Origin: Candidatus Eiseniibacteriota bacterium
GTDB taxonomy: Bacteria; Eisenbacteria; RBG-16-71-46; CAIMUX01
Assembly: GCA_016712505.1 (NCBI GenBank)
Contig: JADJQY010000002.1
Coordinates: 372,001-436,000 of the forward strand
Direction of reading: 5' to 3'
DNA: 64,000 bases
Shown here one piece after another: positions 48,106 through 55,204 of this stretch (position 1 is its first letter; every line of letters starts with the position of its first letter). Both the position numbers and the translations under genes were made by a program. The notes beneath the pieces are model-generated. The model had not been told where the DNA came from. It did no database searches and worked only from the letters and a program-made list of their open reading frames with translations.

Positions 48106-48969
48106 TTGGGCCCTGAGATCGATGCCAAGGTCGCGCAGGCGGTGAAGTCTCTCCTGCGCCCGCGTCCGGCTCGCGTCCGGACTCCATTGCACCTGTTGTT
48201 CCTGCCGGTGATGCTGTGCACCGTGTTCTTGTGTACGGTGCTGTTGGATCGCGCGCTGCCGTTCGCCGGGGCGTTGCTGCTCCCGCGCGCGGCCTGCGCC
48301 CAAACGGTCGACGCCGGGGCCGGGGTGGGCATGCTCGGCGGACGGTTGTTCACCGCTGATCACCCCGAATCGCTGGCCGTCGGGGCGGAGGTGTTCCTGC
48401 TCTTCGAGACCCCGGCGGGTTCGAAGCAGCTGGTCACCCGCAGTGATAGCGGGGGCGCCTACGTCTTCACCGGCCTTTCGACCGAGGGGACGATTCAGTA
48501 TGTCCTGCGGGTCGACTATCGAGGGAACAACTTCCTCGGCGCGCCCCTCTCCTTCAGCCCGGGGCAGACCCAGCTCAGTCAGAGCTTCCTGGTCTCGACC
48601 ACCGCCCCGCCGGTCGGCGGGGGAGCGGGGGCGGGTGAGGGCCAGATGCCGGCCAACCATCCGCCGGTTCCGGGGCAAGAGGGACGTCCGGTGGCGGAGA
48701 AGCCGGGCGACGCGATCGGCCTCACCGTGCTGCTCCTCGCCCTCTTCGGTCTTCCCCTCTACCTCATGCGGAGTCGCGAGGGGGCGGTGACGGCCCCCCG
48801 TCCTTCCGGCGCGGTCGAGAGCCTGATTCGCGACATCGCCGCGCTCGATCTTCGCCACGAGACCGGGGTGATCGACCGCGAGGACTACGAGCGGGTTCGC
48901 GGCAGCCTCAAACGCCGCCTGTCCGAGCTGACCGGGGCAGCGGGGAGCCCGGAGCAGGCATCCTCGTGA
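48106..48969 (+). CDS. Membrane protein with carboxypeptidase-regulatory-like domain and CcmI-like C-terminal helix
   Basis: A 287-residue protein. It begins at TTG 48106 with AAGGAGGAGG ten bases upstream. After a signal-anchor segment (LLFLPVMLCTVFLCTVLL, then ALLLPRAACAQT) comes a beta-sandwich like carboxypeptidase regulatory domains (residues 65-165: VGMLGGRLFTADHPESLA, SDSGGAYVFTGLS, YVLRVDYRGNNFLG), a Pro/Gly linker, a second transmembrane helix (IGLTVLLLALFGLPLYLM) and a cytoplasmic helix LIRDIAALDLRHETGVIDRE that repeats the motif of the gene before it. The domain combination is not one I recognise. Its place between ccmH and ccmA suggests a role in apocytochrome handling. It overlaps the ccmA start. 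Confidence 0.6.
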   Translation: MGPEIDAKVAQAVKSLLRPRPARVRTPLHLLFLPVMLCTVFLCTVLLDRALPFAGALLLPRAACAQTVDAGAGVGMLGGRLFTADHPESLAVGAEVFLLFETPAGSKQLVTRSDSGGAYVFTGLSTEGTIQYVLRVDYRGNNFLGAPLSFSPGQTQLSQSFLVSTTAPPVGGGAGAGEGQMPANHPPVPGQEGRPVAEKPGDAIGLTVLLLALFGLPLYLMRSREGAVTAPRPSGAVESLIRDIAALDLRHETGVIDREDYERVRGSLKRRLSELTGAAGSPEQASS

Positions 48970-49709
48970 CCGATCCGGCCCAACCGCTGCTCCAGGTCGC
49001 CGGGATCCAGTGCGGGTACGGCGGGCCGCAGGTGCTGAAGGGAATCGATCTCTCGCTCTCGGCACGCGAGGGACTTCTGCTGCTTGGTCCGAACGGCGCG
49101 GGCAAATCGACCCTGCTCCGCATTCTCGCCGGTCTGCAGAAACCCGGGGGGGGGACGGTCGCTCTCGGCGGTCGACCCTTTCGCCCCGAGGATCCGGATC
49201 ATCGACGCCGCATCGGTTTCGTCTCGCACGAAAGCCTCCTCTACCACGGCCTTTCCGGACGCGAGAACCTGCGGTTCACCGCAGAGCTGTTCGCCATTCC
49301 GCGGGCCGCCGAGCGGATCGAGGAGGTGCTTCGGCTGGTCGGGCTCGAGTGGGTACCGGAGCGCGCGGTTCGCACCTACAGTCGCGGAATGCTGCAGCGG
49401 CTCACCCTGGCGCGGGCGCTCCTCCACCGTCCGGCACTCCTGCTCCTCGACGAGCCGATGACCGGTCTCGACCCCGCCGGCCGCAAGCAGCTCGAGAGCC
49501 TGATGGTCGAGCTGCGTTCCGCCGGGGCCGGGATCCTGATGACCACGCACGAGCTGGCCTACGTTCGTCCGATCGCCACGCGCGTCGCTTTCCTCAAGGG
49601 GGGGAAGCTGGTCGAGGGGGGCGCGGTCGAGGAGTATCCGGTCGAGCGGCTGGAATCGCGCTTTCTCGAACTCTATGCCAAGCGGACTGAACGGGAGAGC
49701 CGCGCGTGA
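48966..49709 (+). CDS. ccmA: ABC transporter ATPase CcmA
   Basis: CcmA energises release of holo-CcmE from CcmCD. The 247-residue ATPase shows Walker A LLGPNGAGKSTLLRILAGL, the Q-loop region GFVSHESLLYHGLSGREN, the signature TYSRGMLQRLTLARALLH (SRGM in place of SGGQ, as in the CcmA group), Walker B LLLLDEPMTGLDP and the switch TTHELAYV. GTG 48966 overlaps the stop of the preceding gene, and its own stop overlaps ccmB. Confidence 0.93.
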   Translation: MTDPAQPLLQVAGIQCGYGGPQVLKGIDLSLSAREGLLLLGPNGAGKSTLLRILAGLQKPGGGTVALGGRPFRPEDPDHRRRIGFVSHESLLYHGLSGRENLRFTAELFAIPRAAERIEEVLRLVGLEWVPERAVRTYSRGMLQRLTLARALLHRPALLLLDEPMTGLDPAGRKQLESLMVELRSAGAGILMTTHELAYVRPIATRVAFLKGGKLVEGGAVEEYPVERLESRFLELYAKRTERESRA

Positions 49710-50386
49710 ACGCCTATCTGCGTGGCGTCTTCGGCGTCTTGCGGAAGGACCTGCGCCTGGAGTGGCGGTCGCGCGAAGCGATGACCGCGATGGCCTTCTT
49801 TTCCCTCCTCGTGGTGGTGCTCTTCGGCTTCTCGTTCCAGACCGAGAAGATCGATGTGCGGACTACCGCCCCCGGTCTGCTCTGGGTCGCCTTCAGCTTC
49901 TCCGGGGTGTTGGGACTCAATCGCTCCTTCAGCCTCGAGCGGGAGAACGGTGCCCTCCGCGCGCTGATGCTTGCCCCGCTCGATCGGAGCGCCATCTTCG
50001 TGGGCAAGATGCTCTCGAACCTGGTGATGATCGGCCTGGTCGAGGCGCTCACCGTGCCGCTCTTCTCCGTGCTGCTGCGCGTCCCGGTGCTTTCTTGTCT
50101 GCCCCAACTCACGTTGGTAACATGCCTCGGCACCTTGGGCTTCGCCGCGGTCGGTACGCTGCTCGCGGGGATCTCGAGCGGGAGTCGAATGCGCGAGGTG
50201 CTGCTGCCGTTGATCCTCTACCCGATCTGGATTCCGATCCTGGTCGCGAGTGTGGAGGCTACGGGGACGGTGCTGTCCGGAAAACCGTTGTCCGAGGCGG
50301 GGGACTGGCTCACCCTGATTGGGGTCTTCGATCTGGTGTTTCTCGGCGTCGGATTTCTCTTCTTCGAGGCGGTCCTCGAGGAATAG
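49706..50386 (+). CDS. ccmB: Cytochrome c maturation permease CcmB
   Basis: CcmB is the six-helix membrane partner of CcmA. The 226-residue protein has the family layout: an N-terminal amphipathic stretch VLRKDLRLEWRSREAMTAM, then helices including FFSLLVVVLFGFSFQ, and the segment ERENGALRALMLAPLDRSAIFVGK that is characteristic of CcmB. The GTG start overlaps the ccmA stop. The gap to ccmC is 45 bases. Confidence 0.92.
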   Translation: MNAYLRGVFGVLRKDLRLEWRSREAMTAMAFFSLLVVVLFGFSFQTEKIDVRTTAPGLLWVAFSFSGVLGLNRSFSLERENGALRALMLAPLDRSAIFVGKMLSNLVMIGLVEALTVPLFSVLLRVPVLSCLPQLTLVTCLGTLGFAAVGTLLAGISSGSRMREVLLPLILYPIWIPILVASVEATGTVLSGKPLSEAGDWLTLIGVFDLVFLGVGFLFFEAVLEE

Positions 50387-50431
50387 CGCGGATGCGCGAC
50401 GGGCGGGGGACGGAAAAGGGGGGATGCGGCG

Positions 50432-51118
50432 ATGCGCGCAAGCACGATCTCGAGAGGGCTGGACCTACTGGCCCTGCCGCTGATCGCCATCGGAATGGCC
50501 CTGGCCTTCCTCTACGTGCCGGGCGAGCGAACCATGGGGGACGTGCAGCGGATCTTCTACTTCCACGTACCGTTTGCCATGAGCTCGTTCGTCGGATTTG
50601 CCATCGTGCTCGTTGCCTCCCTCGGGTATCTGAAGACGCGACGCGATGCGTGGGACGTCGTGGCCGAGGCGGCGGCCGAGGTCGGCTTCCTCTGCTGCAC
50701 CATCGTCCTCTTGACCGGTCCGGTGTGGGCGCGCTCCGCCTGGGGCGTCTGGTGGACCTGGGATGCCCGACTCACCACCACGCTGATTCTCTGGATGGTC
50801 TACGCGGCCTACCTCGTCCTGCGCGCCTACGGGGCGGAGGACGCGAAGCTCAAGCGCTATGCCGCGGTGCTGGGGATCGTCGGGGCGCTCAACGTGCCGA
50901 TCGTGTACTTCTCGGTCAAGTGGTTCCGGACCCAGCATCCCTCGTCGACCTTCTTCACTCGTGAGGGGCTGCCGGTCCCGGCGATGGCGTTCACGCTTCG
51001 ATTCTGTCTGATCGCGGTGTTGATTCTCTTCGTGACGTTGCTCTTGAAGCGGATTCAGGTCGGAAAGCTCGAGGCGGAGCGGGATCAGTTGCGCTACGAA
51101 CTCGACGCCAGGGAGTGA
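50432..51118 (+). CDS. ccmC: Haem exporter/chaperone CcmC
   Basis: CcmC attaches haem to CcmE. The 228-residue protein has six helices and the tryptophan-rich haem loop GVWWTWDARLTTTLILWM, with the two conserved periplasmic His residues (FYFHVPFAMS; WFRTQHPSSTFF). The C-terminal part is a short helix. It is followed two bases later by the small ccmD-like gene, as in the canonical cluster. Confidence 0.95.
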   Translation: MRASTISRGLDLLALPLIAIGMALAFLYVPGERTMGDVQRIFYFHVPFAMSSFVGFAIVLVASLGYLKTRRDAWDVVAEAAAEVGFLCCTIVLLTGPVWARSAWGVWWTWDARLTTTLILWMVYAAYLVLRAYGAEDAKLKRYAAVLGIVGALNVPIVYFSVKWFRTQHPSSTFFTREGLPVPAMAFTLRFCLIAVLILFVTLLLKRIQVGKLEAERDQLRYELDARE

Positions 51119-51119
51119 A

Positions 51120-51260
51120 ATGAGTCGTTTCTTCTATCTCACCTTAGGGTATGGGTTGATCTGGGTCTCGATCGGCGTCTACCTGGTCTTGATGCAGCGC
51201 CGGATCGACCGCGTCCGCGGCGAACTGGCGGAACTACGCGCCCGCCTCGGACGCAACTGA
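51120..51260 (+). CDS. CcmD-like small membrane protein
   Basis: A 46-residue protein starting one base after the ccmC stop. One transmembrane helix (GYGLIWVSIGVYLVLMQRR) is followed by a basic/acidic helix (RVRGELAELRARLGRN), the size, topology and position of CcmD, which links CcmC to CcmAB. CcmD proteins are too short and variable to identify by sequence alone, so the call rests mainly on order and topology. Confidence 0.75.
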   Translation: MSRFFYLTLGYGLIWVSIGVYLVLMQRRIDRVRGELAELRARLGRN

Positions 51261-51301
51261 GCCCGGCGTCGCCGCACTCCGAGGGGCCGGGCCGGACGGA
51301 A

Positions 51302-51751
51302 CTAGCGCGAATCGCGCCGGGGACGGCGCAGGTTGCGACGCTCGGGAGACGCTGGCGCGGTCGCCGGGCCGACCTCGGCCGCGGGGCCGGTCTGGGCCGC
51401 CTGACTTCCGAACCGACCCAGGAAGAGCCCGGAGATCAGGCGCAGGGTGGCGCCGACGAAGCGCTGCAGGAGGCGGAGGGGACGCCGACGTTCCTTCCGA
51501 TCGAGAAAGAGATAGAGATCACGCAGCACGGCCGAGTGCCGCTGCCGCGTCTCCTCGAGCCGGCGCACTTCGCGCTGCTCGAGCAGAACGAGCGTGTTCC
51601 CCTTGTGGATGGAGTTATAGAGCTGAACCAGGCGCTGGAGCGAAGGACGGGTCAGTTGGAGCGGACGGGAGTCGCGCGACTGGAGATACCACGTCTCGGT
51701 CTTTTCGTCGTACCCGATCAGATCGAGCCGGCGAGTCTCTTCGAAGTCCAT
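51302..51751 (-). CDS. Conserved-looking hypothetical protein, helical with basic tail
   Basis: A 149-residue protein with no recognised domain. The first 90 residues look folded (LIGYDEKTETWYLQSRDSRP, LQRLVQLYNSIHKGNTLVLL) and contain a charged, coiled-coil-like helix (REVRRLEETRQRHSAVLRDL). A hydrophobic patch (ATLRLISGLFLGRFG) could be a membrane-associating helix; the last 30 residues are Pro/Ala/Arg-rich. Its start codon lies only 11 bases from that of the divergent gene at 51763, so one of the two starts may be further inside. Confidence 0.5.
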   Translation of the reverse strand: MDFEETRRLDLIGYDEKTETWYLQSRDSRPLQLTRPSLQRLVQLYNSIHKGNTLVLLEQREVRRLEETRQRHSAVLRDLYLFLDRKERRRPLRLLQRFVGATLRLISGLFLGRFGSQAAQTGPAAEVGPATAPASPERRNLRRPRRDSR

Positions 51752-51762
51752 TCGCTACCCCT

Positions 51763-52623
51763 ATGGATTCGAGCGTGATCGGCGCGACGCGGCGAGCGTA
51801 TCAAAGCGCCGTTTTTGGTGTCAACGCGGCCCTCGGTCGGTACCGTTTCCGCCCGGCCGGCCGCGGGCTGGCCCGCGCCGGGGTCGGACTGCTCCTCGCA
51901 ACCGCCGCCCTGGCGCAGCCGCTCGTGTCCGGGGTCTGTCAGGCCGTGGTCCTCCCGGATACGACCGCGCTCCGCACCGCGGATGGATCGCTTCTCTCCG
52001 CTCTGGTCTATCGGCCGCCCGCGCCGCTTGCTCCAGTGCGGGCCGTCGTCTGGCTCGGGCGGATCGAAGGGGAGACCGGCCCCACCCTCGACTGCCTGGG
52101 CGCCGGGCTTGCGGCGCGAGGCCTCTGGGTCGTGGCCCCGGCGGAGCGGCGATCGGCCGGCCGACGCAACGGCGCGAGCGCCGGCGATGTTTTCGGCGAA
52201 CGACAGGGAGACGGGCTGGCCGCGCTCGGCTATCTTCTCGACTCCCTCGACGTCCCCATGGAACGGGTGATCCTGGCGGGGGAAGAGACCGGAGCCGCCC
52301 TCGCGGCCTGGAGCGCGTCGCGGGTCAGCGGCACGCCACTCGGGTTCGTCTTCGTGAACCCCCGCTTCACCGTGGGGGATCTCGACCTGCTCCCGATCGT
52401 GCGCGGCCTCGACCGCCCTTCGGTGGTGTTGCTCGAGGAAGAGGTGCCGGTCAGCTACGAGGCGGGCCGGGCACTCTACCTCTCGATGCGCGAGCGGTGC
52501 CGGCTCTGGCAGTTCGGTGGGGCGGGCGGACGCCTGGCCCATGTCTTGGGCGACGCGGAGGCCTGCGACGGCATCGCGCGGGATTTGGCGGAATGGACAC
52601 GCGACCAGACCCAACCCAACTAG
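51763..52623 (+). CDS. Secreted alpha/beta-hydrolase-like protein without nucleophile Ser
   Basis: A 286-residue protein with a signal peptide (AGVGLLLATAALAQPLVSG). The fold is suggested by RAVVWLGRIEGETGPTLDCL, AARGLWVVAPAE, the helix GLAALGYLLDSLDVP, the strand-elbow RVILAGEETGAALAAWSAS and a late RLAHVLGD. In the elbow the GxSxG nucleophile site is G173-E-E175-T-G177, so Ser is replaced by Glu; a His appears in the usual place (AHV). If the fold is right, the protein is a pseudo-enzyme or uses other chemistry. No ribosome binding site is seen at 51763; downstream GTG codons (for example 51775) are possible starts. It overlaps the next gene. Confidence 0.5.
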   Translation: MDSSVIGATRRAYQSAVFGVNAALGRYRFRPAGRGLARAGVGLLLATAALAQPLVSGVCQAVVLPDTTALRTADGSLLSALVYRPPAPLAPVRAVVWLGRIEGETGPTLDCLGAGLAARGLWVVAPAERRSAGRRNGASAGDVFGERQGDGLAALGYLLDSLDVPMERVILAGEETGAALAAWSASRVSGTPLGFVFVNPRFTVGDLDLLPIVRGLDRPSVVLLEEEVPVSYEAGRALYLSMRERCRLWQFGGAGGRLAHVLGDAEACDGIARDLAEWTRDQTQPN

Positions 52624-54086
52624 TGGCGCCCGGTGGCGCGCGATCCCGGAGCGGTCGGACGCTGCTCCGTACCGCGCGGCTGACCGGGAGCGTGCTGAGC
52701 GCGGTCCTGGTCCTTTCGGGACAACCGGCGCTCGCGGCCAGCGATCCACGCGCGCGGGCGATCATCGAGCTCGCCTCCGGCCGCCCCGCCCCTGCCCAGG
52801 CGGTGGCCGACAGCCTGCTGCGGGCCGATCTCTCCGATCTCACCGCGGCCTACGTCGGCGCGCGCGCGGCCGAAGAGGCGGGGGAGATCGACGGCGCGCG
52901 CTGCCGCTACCTCGAACTCGAGCGGGTTGCGCCCGGACAGCCGGTGGCACGTCTGGCCGCGGACCGGCGGCGGAGTCTCGAGGCGCGCCACGCCGACCAC
53001 CTCGTCGCCGAGGCGCGTCGGGGGGACGCCGAACAACCGTCCGAGCGCGCCGCGGTGATGCGCGATCTGGTGCTACTGCTCCCCCTGGAAAATCTCGGGG
53101 AGGCCGAACCAGGAGCCGGATTCGGTCTCTCCTGGACCTTTCTGCTCGACGAGGCGCTGCGCGGCACGGAACTCTGCCCGGTCGGGCTTCCGGCCATGCT
53201 CGCGGCGCAGGACCAGGCCGCCGGTGCGCTCCCGCGGCGGATCCCGGAGGCGGTCAGGCGCTTTCCGGTCAACAGTCTGGCCGGGCTCGATGCCCGGCTC
53301 GCCGCGCTCCCCGGTCGCGAGGGGCGAAGCTACCTGGCGATCGCCGGGGCCGATTCCGCGGCGATCCGGAAGGATGCCCTGCTCGCCTTCCAGCGCGATC
53401 ACGGACTCGTCCCGAGCGGCGAGGCCGATCGTGAGACGCAGCGCGCCCTCGAGAGCGCGTTGGAGCGGTGGGTCGACGAGCCCCCCGCACCGCTCGCGCC
53501 CGAGGCGGTGCCGCGCGCCATGCGTCAGTTGGGCGCGGGACTGGCGCTTCGCGGCACCTACGTGCTCGAAGGGGATCGTGCGCGGGTGCAGTTCGGCTGG
53601 ATCGATCTGGAGGGGCGCGAGGTGGTGGCGGCAGTTTCGCGCACCTTTCCGGTCGTCGCGGCCCGTGAAGAGGTACGTGCCGCGGCGCTCGATCTTCTGC
53701 GCCGCCGCGGCGGCGACTCCCACCTCGAGGGGGATCGGATCAGCCTGGAGGCGGCGGCGCTGCGCACCTTGACCGACGGCCTCCTGCTCGACGCTCGCGG
53801 GGCCGGAGAGCTGGCCGCGCGACGGTGGGAGGGGCTCGAGCGTCTGGTGGACCAGTGGCCTCGCGCCCGCGAGGTCCGGACCGCCTGGCAGCTCGATGAA
53901 GCGCGTCTCCGGGAGATCGAGCTCCACCTGCTGAACGAGTGGGCCCGCGGGCCGATCTTCGATCCTCGGCGCGAGGTCGAGCGCTTCGTCGATCACTTCG
54001 GGATCGGCTCGCCGTCGGTCGATCCCAACGCCGTCGGGGTGCTGGGCACGTTTGGCATCCTCGACCTGGAGATCGAAGGGCCATGA
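52593..54086 (+). CDS. Secreted CsgG-like protein with peptidoglycan-binding-like segment
   Basis: A 497-residue protein. Start ATG 52593 overlaps the preceding gene by 31 bases; GTG 52623, which shares a base with its stop codon, is the other choice. A signal peptide ends PALAAS. Residues 45-150 form a helical TPR-like segment, and DLVLLLPLENLGEAEPGAGF followed by FLLDEALRGTELCP resembles the start of CsgG/GNA1162-type lipoprotein domains. Residues about 250-290 (IRKDALLAFQRDHGLVPSGE, then ALESALERW) look like a PG_binding_1 repeat. The rest is helical. An envelope role with the following outer-membrane-type protein is probable; the biochemical function is unknown. Confidence 0.5.
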   Translation: MDTRPDPTQLVAPGGARSRSGRTLLRTARLTGSVLSAVLVLSGQPALAASDPRARAIIELASGRPAPAQAVADSLLRADLSDLTAAYVGARAAEEAGEIDGARCRYLELERVAPGQPVARLAADRRRSLEARHADHLVAEARRGDAEQPSERAAVMRDLVLLLPLENLGEAEPGAGFGLSWTFLLDEALRGTELCPVGLPAMLAAQDQAAGALPRRIPEAVRRFPVNSLAGLDARLAALPGREGRSYLAIAGADSAAIRKDALLAFQRDHGLVPSGEADRETQRALESALERWVDEPPAPLAPEAVPRAMRQLGAGLALRGTYVLEGDRARVQFGWIDLEGREVVAAVSRTFPVVAAREEVRAAALDLLRRRGGDSHLEGDRISLEAAALRTLTDGLLLDARGAGELAARRWEGLERLVDQWPRAREVRTAWQLDEARLREIELHLLNEWARGPIFDPRREVERFVDHFGIGSPSVDPNAVGVLGTFGILDLEIEGP

Positions 54087-55204
54087 GGCGCCGCGATCGA
54101 ATCGGGGCCGCAGTCGGCGGAGTTGCGCTGGGGCTCGCGCTCCTCGGTGAGGTTGGCCCGGCGCGCGCACAGGGAGGCGAGCCGTTCGGGTTCCTGCTGC
54201 AGGCGGGACGCGCCCGCTGGAGCTATGACGATCGGCGTGGCGCGAATGAGGTGGCCCAGGACCTGCTCTCGGGGGACGCCCTCTGGTCGCCCCGCTCGAA
54301 TCTCAGGCTGCAGCTCGGGCTCGATCTCGTCGGGGGGAGCCGCAGTGGGCAGGGATTCGAGGCGGAGCCTGACCGGAGAAGCGCGCTCCGAGGGGCGGCC
54401 GGGATCACGGGCTGGGATGGCCGCGCCGGGCTGCGGCTCGGAATCGAATCGTGGCTCTCCCCGGATCTCGCGACGCTCGAGGAGGTGGCGCTGGCCGAGG
54501 GGCTCGAGCAGTACCTCTTCGAGTTCTCCCGCCCCCGCCCTGGGCAAGGAGCGGTGTTCGGTGTGACCGGTGCGGTGCAGCTGGTCCGACGCGCGCATTG
54601 GAGCGCGCAGGTTGGTCTCGGCTTCGAACGCCGTGGGGCCTACGCGCTCGGACCGGATGGGCCGGAGTTCGACCCCGGCGATCGGGTCCGCCTGGGGGCT
54701 GGCGGGCGGCTGGCCGGGGGGCGGGGTGATCTCCGGTTGTCGGTCGACCGCGCCTCGACCGGGGACGAACAGCTCGCTGGGGGCGACGCCTACCGCAGCG
54801 GAGCGCAAACCCAGGTGCGACTCGAACTGGCCACCCCGCGCTCCACCTACGGCGCCCAGGCCGCGCTCGCCTGGACGGCGCGCTCCGGAGGGAGCATCGC
54901 AGACCAGACGGTCCTCGATCCGATGGCGGTGCGCAGCGGCAACCGTCTGCGCTGGAGGGTCGCGGGAACGCGCGAGTATCGCGACTGGGGGCTCCGGCTT
55001 GGGGCCGGCGGAAGCCACCTGCGCGGCTTCTCCGGTTTGCTCGGCCATGCCGACTGGGTCGGGCCCGAGGCGGGCGTGGTGCGTCGTTTTCGCGCCAGCT
55101 CGGTCGAGTTGGCCGCCCGGGCGCCGTTCGGGTCTTCACGCGAGGGGGAGTCGCTCGACGGGCTCTCGCTCGAGCTTCGCTACGGATGGGGACTGCTCCG
55201 ATGA
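54083..55204 (+). CDS. Outer-membrane beta-barrel-like protein
   Basis: A 373-residue protein with a signal peptide (AAVGGVALGLALLGEVGPARA) and a mature part made of alternating amphipathic strands (LRLQLGLDLVGGSRSG, GRAGLRLGIESWLSP, HWSAQVGLGFERRG, RLSVDRASTGDEQL), ending in an aromatic terminal strand (LSLELRYGWGLLR), as expected of an outer-membrane barrel. No family is recognised. ATG overlaps the previous stop (ATGA), and its end overlaps the next gene start, so the three genes are translationally coupled. Confidence 0.6.
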   Translation: MRRRDRIGAAVGGVALGLALLGEVGPARAQGGEPFGFLLQAGRARWSYDDRRGANEVAQDLLSGDALWSPRSNLRLQLGLDLVGGSRSGQGFEAEPDRRSALRGAAGITGWDGRAGLRLGIESWLSPDLATLEEVALAEGLEQYLFEFSRPRPGQGAVFGVTGAVQLVRRAHWSAQVGLGFERRGAYALGPDGPEFDPGDRVRLGAGGRLAGGRGDLRLSVDRASTGDEQLAGGDAYRSGAQTQVRLELATPRSTYGAQAALAWTARSGGSIADQTVLDPMAVRSGNRLRWRVAGTREYRDWGLRLGAGGSHLRGFSGLLGHADWVGPEAGVVRRFRASSVELAARAPFGSSREGESLDGLSLELRYGWGLLR

